NCBI RefSeq assembly: GCF_014648355.1
Contig: NZ_BMQY01000005.1
Span: 124,001-188,000 of the forward strand
Length of the DNA: 64,000 nt
Source of the DNA: Couchioplanes azureus
Lineage (GTDB): Bacteria > Actinomycetota > Actinomycetes > Mycobacteriales > Micromonosporaceae
Direction of reading: 5' to 3'
Below are positions 1 to 7,214 of this stretch, one piece after another. A program made the position numbers and the translations under genes. Numbering within the stretch: position 1 is the stretch's first letter; each line of letters starts with the position of its first letter. The notes under the pieces are model-generated. The model did not search any database. It was not told where the DNA came from and saw nothing but the letters and a program-made list of their open reading frames with translations.

Positions 1-126
1 TCCAACAACGCCGTGGCGATCGTCCGGCTCCGGCCCCCGGCCCCGCCGGCCTCCGCGGACAGCCTCGCCGAGCTGCGCGACCCGGCCGTCGCCCTCACCA
101 AGGACGTCCTCGATGATCTTCGCTGA
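1..126 (+). CDS. C-terminal fragment, possibly a ketosynthase (left edge)
   Basis: An open frame enters from the left edge and stops at TGA 124-126, leaving 41 residues. The visible start of the fragment (SNNAVAIVRL) resembles the last strand of beta-ketoacyl synthases, which usually ends in a GFGG-x-N-x-x-x-V motif; the ketosynthase at 3205-4320 ends with a comparable GFGGFNTCLVF. A tail of about 30 residues follows. A further condensing enzyme would suit the acyl-assembly genes next door, but the fragment is too short for a firm assignment. Confidence 0.4.
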   Translation, partial: SNNAVAIVRLRPPAPPASADSLAELRDPAVALTKDVLDDLR

Positions 127-132
127 GCTCGC

Positions 133-396
133 ATGACGGCGCCGCGGCCGCCGCGCTGGTTCTCGGCCGAGGACATCGTCCACGGCCGGGTCAGCCTCGC
201 CGGCTACCCGTTCCGCTACATCTGGATCAACGCGACCCCGTCGAGCGGCTTCCGGGTCACCGTGGCCAGCGGCTCCACGGTCGCCGCCATGGTCGACATG
301 GTCTTCACCGCGGCCGAGATGCTGGAGGCCGAGGGTTGGCAGGTCGTCAACTTCGAGCAGGAGGGCAAGGTCGCCTACCTGCGCCGGCCGGACTAG
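133..396 (+). CDS. Small hypothetical protein (87 aa)
   Basis: An ATG begins six nucleotides after the stop of the upstream partial gene, so the two are probably co-transcribed. The product has no signal peptide or membrane segment and no motif I recognise. It looks like a compact alpha/beta protein: strand-like stretches (RYIWINAT, FRVTVAS), a helix-like middle, and a strand-like end (WQVVNFEQEGKVAYLRR). Its last four bases overlap the end of the convergent EamA transporter gene. A role in the neighbouring acyl-assembly cluster is suggested only by position. Confidence 0.5.
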   Translation: MTAPRPPRWFSAEDIVHGRVSLAGYPFRYIWINATPSSGFRVTVASGSTVAAMVDMVFTAAEMLEAEGWQVVNFEQEGKVAYLRRPD

Positions 397-1331
397 CCGC
401 GGCCCACCGGCCGGGTCGGCCGCGTCGCGACGGGAGGCGGGGTTCTGCGGTCGCCGCCACCCGCGACGCCCCACACGGCGGCGGCGAGGACGAGCACGCC
501 GCCCACGATCTGCAGAGCCGACAGGCCCTTGTGCAGCAGCAGCGCCGTCGCGGCGACGCTGACCACGGGCTCCACCACGCTGAGGATGGCGGCCTGGGCC
601 GGCCCGACCGCCGCCATCCCGGCGAAGAAGCAGCCGATCGCCACGATGGTCGAGATCACGGCCACCCCGGCCACCGCCGCCCAGCCGCGGGGGCTGATCG
701 TCAGGTCGACGGCCCCGCGGGCGACGCCGGTCACCGCGAACGACACGGCGGCGAAGGCGATCACGTACGCGGCGGTGGTGAACGGCGGCAAGGTGCTGGA
801 GAAGCGGTCTCCCGCGACGATGTAGACCGCGTACGTGAGGGCCGCGCCGAGTGCCAGCAGCACGCCGGCCAGCCGGACCTCACCGGTCGGTGCGCCCAGC
901 ACGATGACCACGCCGACCAGTGACAGACCGATCGACGCGAGCCGGGTCAGCGATGGCGGCGTCCGCTCGACGACGGCGGTGAGCAGCACGACGAGCGCGG
1001 GATACAGATAGAGCAGGAGGACCGCCAGGGTCGGCGAGATGTAGCGGACCGCCGAGAAGTACAGAGTGGACTGCGCCGCGTACAGCACCCCGCCGAGCAC
1101 GGCGAGCCGGGCCAGCGCCCGCCGGCCCGGCCACACCAGCCTCCGGGTGAGGGCCAGGTAGCCGAGCAGCGCCGCCGCGGCGATGGTGAACCGCAGCAAC
1201 AGCAGGGTCTGTACGCCCATGCCCTCGGCGTACGCGTACTGGGCGAAGATCGGCATGAGGCCGAAACCCGCGGCGGCGACGACGACGAGCAACCGCCCGC
1301 GCAGATCAGTCCACGACACGGCGACCATCAT
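393..1331 (-). CDS. EamA/DMT-family membrane transporter
   Basis: A 312-aa protein with about ten hydrophobic helices arranged as two homologous halves, the layout of drug/metabolite transporters of the EamA family. Halves run roughly 10-150 and 155-300; the conserved second-half pattern (AIGCFFAGMAAVGPAQAAIL, then VVEPVVS) is visible. It is the last gene of the eight-gene minus-strand operon. Its ATG-ATG start (1331/1328) directly abuts the stop of the acyl ligase, which suggests translational coupling. In this setting it is a good candidate exporter for the cluster product. Substrate and direction cannot be read from sequence. Confidence 0.85.
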   Translation of the reverse strand: MMVAVSWTDLRGRLLVVVAAAGFGLMPIFAQYAYAEGMGVQTLLLLRFTIAAAALLGYLALTRRLVWPGRRALARLAVLGGVLYAAQSTLYFSAVRYISPTLAVLLLYLYPALVVLLTAVVERTPPSLTRLASIGLSLVGVVIVLGAPTGEVRLAGVLLALGAALTYAVYIVAGDRFSSTLPPFTTAAYVIAFAAVSFAVTGVARGAVDLTISPRGWAAVAGVAVISTIVAIGCFFAGMAAVGPAQAAILSVVEPVVSVAATALLLHKGLSALQIVGGVLVLAAAVWGVAGGGDRRTPPPVATRPTRPVGRG

Positions 1332-2708
1332 CTACTTGTGGCCCTTCGCCGTCAGCGGCAGGACCTCGCATCGCTTCGGCCGTTCCGCCGGCAGCAGCTG
1401 CCGGAGCAGGTCGCGGCGCAGTGCCGCACCGGTATCGGTCCGGTCGGTGAACAGGCGTACCCGGATCTGCGGCTCGCCGTGCTCGTCCGGCGCGCAGGTG
1501 ACCTCGGCGGACGCGACGCCGGGAAGCGCCTCGGCGACCCGGCGGACCGAGCGCAGCGACACCTTGCTGCCGTGCACCACCACGGAGTCGGAGCGCCGCG
1601 CCTGGAAGTGGAGATATCCGTCCGGATCGATCCGGAAGATGTCGCCGGTGGCGATGCGGCCGTCGGGCAGGATGCGGCTGCCGGCCACCGCGTCCGTGCG
1701 GCCGACCTTGCGCACCATCCGGGTGTCGGTGCTCACCAGCAGTTCCCCGGCGCCGTCGGCGCCGTCGCCCAGCGCCACGCCGACCCCGTCCAGCGGCAGG
1801 CCGACGGAGGACCAGCGGTGCGGCGGCTCGCGGTGCGCGGCCAGCGTGCTGACCCGCGGCCCCGCCTCGGTCAGGCCGTAGGTCAGGTAGACCTCGACGC
1901 CGGGGCAGTGGTCGAGCAGCCGGGCGACGTCGGCGGCCGCGAGCGCGTCCCCGCCCACGGTGAGCATCCGCAGCGGCGCCGGAGGCTTCCACTCGGCGGC
2001 CAGCAGCGTCCGGACCATGTACGGCGTCAGCGATGCGCTGCTCGCCTCGCTCGCCTCGATGGCGGCCGTGAACCCGGTGGGGGTGAAGGGTGGACCGGTG
2101 ACCGCCAGCCGGGCACCCGTCACCAGGGCGGCGAGCGCCTGGGCGACGAGTGCGTAGGAGAAGTGCAGGGGCAGGTTGGCCAGCACGGTGTCGCCCTCGC
2201 GCAGCCCGACCGCGGCGGCGTGCCGGGACGCGTTGCGCACCAGCGACCGGGTCTCGTGCAGGCATCCACTGAGGATTCCGGAGGTGCCCGAGGTCAGGAT
2301 GATGACGTGGTCCGGGGCGTACGTGGTCGCCGTCGCGCCGAGCAGCCGCAGCTCGACGCCGCCCCAGCGGTGCCGGGCCACGGCCTCGGGCAGCAGCGGC
2401 GCGGGGGCCGGCACGACGACGGCCCGGGCGCCCAGCGCCTCCGCGTTGCTCCGCAGCCGCTCCGAGGTGATCGCCGGCGACATGAGGACGGGCACGGCGC
2501 CGGCGAGCAGGGTGCCGAGGAACAGGTGCAGGAGGCCGGCCCCGTTGGGGGCCACGATGAGTACCGGCTCTCCGGGGGCGATTCCGGCGGCGTGCAGGCC
2601 CCGGGTGACGTCGTCGAGCCCGGTGACTGCCGCGCCGGAGGGGTCGCCGAGGTCGTGCACCGCGCTGAGGAATCGCGCCGCCGCGGCGTACGTGACGGAT
2701 GCGCTCAC
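1332..2708 (-). CDS. AMP-forming acyl-CoA/acyl-ACP ligase
   Basis: A 458-aa adenylate-forming enzyme of the ANL superfamily. Visible core motifs are the P-loop-like ILTSGTSG, the A5-type YLTYGLTEAG, the A8-type TGDIFRIDPDGYLHFQ, and a terminal TAKGHK in place of the usual catalytic-lysine motif. It should activate a carboxylic acid (fatty, aryl or amino acid) as an adenylate and pass it to CoA or a carrier protein. The GTG start at 2708 overlaps the upstream stop as GTGA. The C-terminal domain ends immediately after the A10 lysine region, so it is compact. Substrate is unknown; loading of the operon's ACP is an inference. Confidence 0.85.
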   Translation of the reverse strand: MSASVTYAAAARFLSAVHDLGDPSGAAVTGLDDVTRGLHAAGIAPGEPVLIVAPNGAGLLHLFLGTLLAGAVPVLMSPAITSERLRSNAEALGARAVVVPAPAPLLPEAVARHRWGGVELRLLGATATTYAPDHVIILTSGTSGILSGCLHETRSLVRNASRHAAAVGLREGDTVLANLPLHFSYALVAQALAALVTGARLAVTGPPFTPTGFTAAIEASEASSASLTPYMVRTLLAAEWKPPAPLRMLTVGGDALAAADVARLLDHCPGVEVYLTYGLTEAGPRVSTLAAHREPPHRWSSVGLPLDGVGVALGDGADGAGELLVSTDTRMVRKVGRTDAVAGSRILPDGRIATGDIFRIDPDGYLHFQARRSDSVVVHGSKVSLRSVRRVAEALPGVASAEVTCAPDEHGEPQIRVRLFTDRTDTGAALRRDLLRQLLPAERPKRCEVLPLTAKGHK

Positions 2709-3208
2709 GACCCGCTCCCCCCGTGCACGACCGCCTCGGCGACCTCCGGGCCCTCCGGGCCGCCGCGGTGGGTGACGGTGACGACGTAGCGGCACGGGCC
2801 GTCCAGCCAGTCCTGCCGGATGACCGGCACCGGCCACGCCTGCTCCGGTGGCATCGACAGGGTGAGGCTGGGACCGCGGAAGCCGTACTCGATGCAGACG
2901 AGTCCGGCCAGCGAGCCGGGATTGGCCCCGGCGAAGCGCAGCGGCGACACCCGGCCGGCCGCCGCCGTCCGGCGGATGGCGCGCATGGTGCGGGTGGTCG
3001 CCGTCGCGCTGATCGCCAGCACGCCGACGTCCTCCCCCGCCTGGGCCACCGCCGCGCCGGCCTCGCCGAGCGCGGCGGCGACCGCCTCGACGGCGAGCCA
3101 CGCCGCCGGGTCGGCGTAGAACGAAGGCCGGCTGTGCCGGGCGGCGATGTCGTCGGTGAGCGCCACTTCTCCGCGGCCGAGCAGCGGGGGTCCGATCAGG
3201 ACGGTCAT
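2705..3208 (-). CDS. Truncated beta-ketoacyl synthase-like protein lacking the active-site Cys
   Basis: A 167-aa protein resembling only the N-terminal half of a ketosynthase: helices around 35-60, a strand with ISATATTRT, then the NPGSLAGLVCIEYGFRGPSL segment that precedes the nucleophile elbow in KAS enzymes. Where the catalytic cysteine is expected (after GPSLTLS) the sequence reads MPPEQAW, so it cannot act as a condensing enzyme. ATG 3208 overlaps the stop of the full ketosynthase (ATGA). A plausible role is a partner or stabilising subunit, loosely comparable to chain-length factors, but it is far shorter than those (about 400 aa). Confidence 0.65.
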   Translation of the reverse strand: MTVLIGPPLLGRGEVALTDDIAARHSRPSFYADPAAWLAVEAVAAALGEAGAAVAQAGEDVGVLAISATATTRTMRAIRRTAAAGRVSPLRFAGANPGSLAGLVCIEYGFRGPSLTLSMPPEQAWPVPVIRQDWLDGPCRYVVTVTHRGGPEGPEVAEAVVHGGSGS

Positions 3209-4320
3209 CGCGCATCCCCGAATACCAGGCAGGTGTTGAAACCGCCGAAGCCGAGCGTGAGGCTGAGCGCCAGGCCGGGACGGATGGCGGCGGGCGCGCC
3301 GGCGGCGACCGGCAGACGCAGGCCGGGCCGGGGCCGTTCGAGGCCGGCGACGGGCGGCACCCGCCGGGCCCGCAACGCCAGCACCGAGGCGATCGCCTCC
3401 AGCGCCCCGGTGGCACCGAGACTGTGTCCGAGGGCCGCCTTGGTGGCGAACACCGTCGGCGGAGCGGGGAGCGCGCCGAACAGCTCGTCGAGACCGGCGG
3501 CCTCGGCCTCGTCGTTCGCCGGCGTGCCGGAGCCGTGCGCGTTGATCACGCTGACGTCCCCGGCGTCGCGGCGGCAGGCGGCCAGGGCCCGCCGCACGGC
3601 CAGGACGAGGCCGCGCCCGCTGGCGTCGGGGGCGGTCAGCCCGGCCGCGTCGTTGGAGGCGCCCGAGCCGAGCACCAGCGCGTGGGTTCCCGGCTGGTCC
3701 GCCGCACCGGACCGCAGGACGAGGGCCCCCGCCCCCTCGCCGAGCAGCATCCCGTCGCTGCGCGCGTCGAACGGCCGGGTCACCGTGGGCGACATGGTGC
3801 CCAGGGTCGTGTGGCCGTACCGCTTCGCGGGGGTCAGCACGTCGGCACCGACGCAGACGGCGGTGCCCGTCTCGCCGGCCGCGACGAGCCGCGCGCCGAG
3901 GGCCACCGCGTCGGAGCCCGACGAGCACGCCGTGGTGAGGGAGATCGGTGGCCGGCGGACGCCCACGGCGGTGGCCACCTCCGCCGCCCACCGGTCCAGC
4001 TCACCGGTGGACTCGTCGTCGAGGTGCGCGCCGTAGCTCGTACCGAGCACCAGCAGGACGTCCTCGGCCCGGCCGCTCAGCCCGGCTTGCGCGAGGGCGG
4101 CCTCGATCGCGCGCACGGCGAGCGCCGTCTGCCGTGCGGCGGCCGGCACGGTCAGCGGCGGCTCGGGCACCACGGCCACCAGCGGATTGCGTACGGAATG
4201 AGCCGCCGGCCACACCCCCAGGCCGGTCTCGCCGTCGAGCAGGCGCCGCCACACGCCGGTCAGACTGTCGCCCAGCGGGGTGGTCCAGCCCATGCCGGTG
4301 ACCCGGACGGGCTCTACCAC
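3205..4320 (-). CDS. FabF-type beta-ketoacyl-ACP synthase
   Basis: A 371-aa condensing enzyme that should catalyse decarboxylative Claisen condensation on ACP-bound acyl chains. The Cys-His-His set is intact: Cys132 in TTACSSGSD, His262 in NAHGSGTPANDEAE, and Lys294/His299 in TKAALGHSLGATGA. The C-terminal GFGGFN signature is present. It is somewhat shorter than typical FabF (about 410 aa). The chosen GTG at 4320 overlaps the dehydratase stop by seven bases. No ketoreductase or acyltransferase is seen in the operon, so these steps would have to be borrowed from primary metabolism or skipped. Confidence 0.88.
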   Translation of the reverse strand: MVEPVRVTGMGWTTPLGDSLTGVWRRLLDGETGLGVWPAAHSVRNPLVAVVPEPPLTVPAAARQTALAVRAIEAALAQAGLSGRAEDVLLVLGTSYGAHLDDESTGELDRWAAEVATAVGVRRPPISLTTACSSGSDAVALGARLVAAGETGTAVCVGADVLTPAKRYGHTTLGTMSPTVTRPFDARSDGMLLGEGAGALVLRSGAADQPGTHALVLGSGASNDAAGLTAPDASGRGLVLAVRRALAACRRDAGDVSVINAHGSGTPANDEAEAAGLDELFGALPAPPTVFATKAALGHSLGATGALEAIASVLALRARRVPPVAGLERPRPGLRLPVAAGAPAAIRPGLALSLTLGFGGFNTCLVFGDAR

Positions 4321-4802
4321 AGCTGCCGTCCCAGCTCGGCCACCTTCGTGCGCACCAGGGAACCGCGGAACGCGCCGACTGCGGCACCGTCCACGGTGGC
4401 CCGGCAGGAGAAGTGGCACGACGGACCGTACAGCCGGTCCACCTTGAGATCGAAGATCACTTGGTCGCCCGGGACCACGACCTTCATGAAGCGGCTGCGC
4501 ACGGAGCCGATCAGGGTCAGCTCGTCGTCCGCCAGCTTGGAGGTGCTCAGCTGGTACAGGATGATCGCGGACTGGGCGAAGGCCTGCATGAGGTGGCTGC
4601 CCGGGAAGATGGCCCGCTCGGGGAAGTGCCCGGCGATGGCGTCCATGGTTCCGGAGACGGACATCAGGCTGCGCATGGATTCGCCCGGCACGTAGTCGAC
4701 GACCCGGTCGATGTAGATCATCGGATGCCGGTGGCGGAGCCAGTCCTTGAGCTCGGAGAAGCCGATCGTGCGGGTGGAGGGGTCTGCGAGGGTGTCGGTC
4801 AC
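4314..4802 (-). CDS. FabZ-like hotdog 3-hydroxyacyl-ACP dehydratase with Glu-to-Gln change
   Basis: A 162-aa single-hotdog protein matching FabZ: RHPMIYIDRVVDYVPGE near 25-41, GHFPERAIFPGSHLMQAFAQSA around 58-79. The catalytic His is present (His59), but the residue 14 positions later, where E. coli FabZ has Glu68, is Gln73. It may therefore be a weak or non-dehydrating hotdog, perhaps a binding or thioesterase-like variant; this is inferred. The GTG start at 4802 overlaps the preceding stop (GTGA). Confidence 0.8.
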   Translation of the reverse strand: MTDTLADPSTRTIGFSELKDWLRHRHPMIYIDRVVDYVPGESMRSLMSVSGTMDAIAGHFPERAIFPGSHLMQAFAQSAIILYQLSTSKLADDELTLIGSVRSRFMKVVVPGDQVIFDLKVDRLYGPSCHFSCRATVDGAAVGAFRGSLVRTKVAELGRQLW

Positions 4803-5236
4803 CGTGGGTCGTCCTTTGCGTCGCGGAGGATGGTGCGCATCCAGCCGGGTAGCGGGGCGGGTTTCTGGTCGGTACGGCGTACGGCGCAGAGCCGTAACGT
4901 GCCGTGGGCGAGCGGCGTGGCCGGGCCGGGTGCGACGCGGGCGATCTCGCCCGCCAGCCGGCAGGACGCGCCGCCCACCTGGTCCACCGAGACCTGGATC
5001 GCCAGGTCGTCGAGGAAGCGGGCGGGCGCCAGGTAGGTCATCCGCAGGTCGGTGACGGCCAGGTCCAGGCCCTCGCCGAGCAGTCGGTGGACGCCCGCGC
5101 CGAGGGTCTCGAGGGTCTCCAGGATCGCGGTCTCCAGCAGCGACGCGTAGCGGCTGAAGTGCACCACCCCGGCGGCGTCGGTGTCGACGTGCTCGACCCG
5201 CCGGGTCACCGCGGGCACGCCCGTCGTCACGGTCAT
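4799..5236 (-). CDS. YbgC/4HBT-type acyl thioesterase (hotdog)
   Basis: A 145-aa protein of the 4-hydroxybenzoyl-CoA/YbgC thioesterase family. The N-terminal signature VEHVDTDAAGVVHFSRYASLLE carries the catalytic-type Asp (Asp20 in TDAAG), followed by the long hotdog helix and the LRMTYLAPARFLDDL strand region. It would hydrolyse an acyl thioester from ACP or CoA, a plausible product-release step for this operon. ATG 5236 overlaps the aminotransferase stop (ATGA). In some polyketide systems such single hotdog enzymes release beta-keto acids; whether this one does is unknown. Confidence 0.82.
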   Translation of the reverse strand: MTVTTGVPAVTRRVEHVDTDAAGVVHFSRYASLLETAILETLETLGAGVHRLLGEGLDLAVTDLRMTYLAPARFLDDLAIQVSVDQVGGASCRLAGEIARVAPGPATPLAHGTLRLCAVRRTDQKPAPLPGWMRTILRDAKDDPR

Positions 5237-6612
5237 CCGAGCGTCTCCCGGAACCGGCGCGAGCCCTCGGCCAGCCGTTGCAGCAACTCGGACGCCTCGA
5301 TCTCGGTGATGATCAGCGGCGGCGCGATGCGCATCGTGGGGAAGACGTACCGCAGGCCGCGGGTACGGCGGCCCGCGCCCGCCATGAACTCGACGTAGAC
5401 CCCGCTGCGGATGACGGCCTCCCGCAGGTCGGTGAGGCGCCGGGCGGCCGGCTCGGTGAGCTCCAGCCCCTGCATCACCGCGAGGCCGCGGGCCTCCCGG
5501 TACAGCTCCGGGAACTCGGCGACCAGGCCGTGCAGGCCGTCGGCGAGACGGCGGCCGATGCCGGCCGAGTGGGCCAGGAGCTTGTCGTCGTTCATGACCG
5601 CCAGGCCCTCGCGCATCACCGCGCACGTCAGGGGCCGCAGGTCCGAGGTCGCCACGGCCCCCGAGCTGCGTACGGCGAGCGCGCGCCGGGCGATCACCAG
5701 GGACGCCGAGACCGCGCCCATGCCGATGCTCTTGCCGATCACGGTGATGTCGGTCGGCACGGGGCCGAGCGAGTCGGTCATGGCGAAGTAGTCGCCGCTC
5801 TTGGCGAAGGTCAGGATCTCGTCGGCGGTCAGCAGCGCGCCGTGCTCGGTGCAGAGCCGGGCGAGCTCCCGCAGGTAGCCGTCGGCCGGCACCAGGATGC
5901 CCGCGTCGCCCTGCACCGGCTCGACGACCACGCCGAGAACGCGGTGACCGTGCTCGGCGAAGTAGTCGCGCAGAACCTCGGCGTCGCCGAACGGGAGGTG
6001 CTCGACGCGGACGCCGTAGGGCTTGGCGACGTCCGGGACGGGCAGGCCGACCCGGTAGTGCCGCCGGTTGAGCAGCGGCACCAGGCCGGAGGTCCAGCCG
6101 TGCCAGGCACCCTCGAAGGCGAGGATGACGTCCCGCTCCGCACGGCCGGCGGCCGGGCGCAGGGTACGCGAGTCGAACCGCGCCTCCAGCATGAGCCGCA
6201 GCGCCAGCTCCATGCCCTCGGAACCGGAGTTGCGGCTGCTGACGTGGTATTCGCCGCCGGGGAACCGGGCGGACCAGCGGCCGTCGTCGCCGAAGAGCTC
6301 GGTCAGCAGCCGGGCGCGTTCCAGCGACCCGACCTCGTCCGTGGCGTATCCGGCCTCCTCGACACCGCGGCGCAGCGCCTCGCCGATCCTCGGGTGGCCG
6401 GCGCCGAGGCAGGCGCTGGCGTATCCGCCGCTGGCGTCCATCACGTCCAGGACCCGGCCGGCGTCGGGGCCGTCGACCACGGCGAGCCGCTGGTGCACTC
6501 CCCGGCCGGAGAGGACGGCGTACGGCAGGCGCCGGCCGCCGTAGTGGTTCATGTGCAGGTCGCTTCCGGCCCGCAGCAGGCCGAGCTCGCCGGCGGTGAG
6601 GCTGCCGCTCAC
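5233..6612 (-). CDS. Class III PLP-dependent aminotransferase (glutamate-1-semialdehyde aminomutase-like)
   Basis: A 459-aa fold-type I PLP enzyme. It has the cofactor region NSGSEGMELALRLM (about 128-141), FEGAWHGWTSG (166-176), the PLP-ring aspartate Asp264 in LTADEILTF, and the Schiff-base Lys294 in VIGKSIGMGA. The architecture most resembles GSA aminomutases and the aminotransferase domains found in some polyketide or lipopeptide systems. It sits directly after the ACP gene with a GTGA overlap, so amination of an ACP-bound or released carbonyl intermediate is a reasonable inference. The alternative is supply of an amino donor or precursor. Confidence 0.85.
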   Translation of the reverse strand: MSGSLTAGELGLLRAGSDLHMNHYGGRRLPYAVLSGRGVHQRLAVVDGPDAGRVLDVMDASGGYASACLGAGHPRIGEALRRGVEEAGYATDEVGSLERARLLTELFGDDGRWSARFPGGEYHVSSRNSGSEGMELALRLMLEARFDSRTLRPAAGRAERDVILAFEGAWHGWTSGLVPLLNRRHYRVGLPVPDVAKPYGVRVEHLPFGDAEVLRDYFAEHGHRVLGVVVEPVQGDAGILVPADGYLRELARLCTEHGALLTADEILTFAKSGDYFAMTDSLGPVPTDITVIGKSIGMGAVSASLVIARRALAVRSSGAVATSDLRPLTCAVMREGLAVMNDDKLLAHSAGIGRRLADGLHGLVAEFPELYREARGLAVMQGLELTEPAARRLTDLREAVIRSGVYVEFMAGAGRRTRGLRYVFPTMRIAPPLIITEIEASELLQRLAEGSRRFRETLG

Positions 6613-6869
6613 GCCGGGACGCCCTGCAGCTTGCGCACGAGGTTCGCGACGGAGCGCACCGTGCTGAAGTTCTCCGGGGTGAAGTCGTCGTCGCCGATCT
6701 GCACGGCGAACAGGTCCTCGCACTGGACCCGCAGCTCGACGAAGCCCAGCGAGTCGAGCCCGTACCCGTCACGCAGGCTCTCGTCGAGGTCGATCCGGTC
6801 CGCCGGGGTCTCCACGAACAGTTCGGTGTTCATGATTTTACAAATGGTCTGCTCGACGTTGTCGGACAT
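6609..6869 (-). CDS. Acyl carrier protein
   Basis: An 86-aa acidic protein with the phosphopantetheine attachment motif GLDSLGFVEL, the modified serine being Ser40. Helix boundaries (5-18, 40-55, 75-83) match a free-standing ACP. It is the first gene of the minus-strand operon. The ATG at 6869 is preceded by an AAAGGAG ribosome-binding site about eight bases away. The gene is separate from any primary fatty-acid fab cluster, which supports a dedicated carrier for the neighbouring ketosynthase, dehydratase and aminotransferase. Confidence 0.9.
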   Translation of the reverse strand: MSDNVEQTICKIMNTELFVETPADRIDLDESLRDGYGLDSLGFVELRVQCEDLFAVQIGDDDFTPENFSTVRSVANLVRKLQGVPA

Positions 6870-6882
6870 GCGTCACACTCCT

Positions 6883-6904
6883 TTGTCAGCGTTTTGTAAG
6901 CGTT
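6883..6904. promoter_or_regulatory. Tandem 11-bp direct repeat upstream of the ACP operon
   Basis: On the plus strand TTGTCAGCGTT is followed at once by TTGTAAGCGTT, two 11-bp units with one mismatch. They end just before the ribosome-binding site of the ACP gene. An 11-bp period puts both copies on one face of the helix, as in operators of regulators that bind direct repeats (SARP sites use heptamers at 11- or 22-bp spacing). No regulator gene is visible nearby. Binding is an inference. Confidence 0.35.
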
Positions 6905-7096
6905 GCGTAAATGCGCAATCAGGCCCACGAGGATTCCGCTCGATTTGCGCCGATTAACGGACAAAAGCGCTGGCTACGACGCCCTGACCAGGCAAAACAC
7001 CCTGCCGTCGGCTTGGATCGCTCGCGGCGAACGCGAACCGATCCTCACGCGGTGCGTCGACCGGCCACAAGGGACTGTGACGCGGATCATGTCCTA

Positions 7097-7200
7097 TTGC
7101 CCAGGGCGCGACGGCAACCGATATTGCATTCATGGATGCCGAAGAAAAATCGATCATGAATCGCCGCCGCCGCCATTCACCGCGACATTTTGCCCAGGGC
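7097..7200. promoter_or_regulatory. Divergent intergenic region with repeated TTGCCCAGGGC and palindromes
   Basis: The 345-bp gap between the ACP operon and the FAD oxidoreductase gene is AT-richer than its surroundings. TTGCCCAGGGC occurs twice as an exact direct repeat (7097-7107 and 7190-7200); its GCCC-A-GGGC core is itself palindromic. Between the copies lie a near-palindrome GCATTCATGGATGC and a short inverted repeat CGATCATGAATCG. The region must hold both divergent promoters; I could not assign -10/-35 boxes with confidence. Confidence 0.35.
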
Positions 7201-7214
7201 ACTACGGTGGGCTG

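Noticed and set aside
393..6869. Classical type II polyketide synthase cluster
   Set aside because: There is no full-length chain-length factor, ketoreductase, cyclase or aromatase, and the truncated ketosynthase-like protein is far too short.
6903..7214. N-terminal extension of the FAD oxidoreductase
   Set aside because: The extra approximately 100 residues are coded by the A/T-rich promoter gap with palindromes and do not resemble the family, whose FAD fold starts right after GTG 7215.
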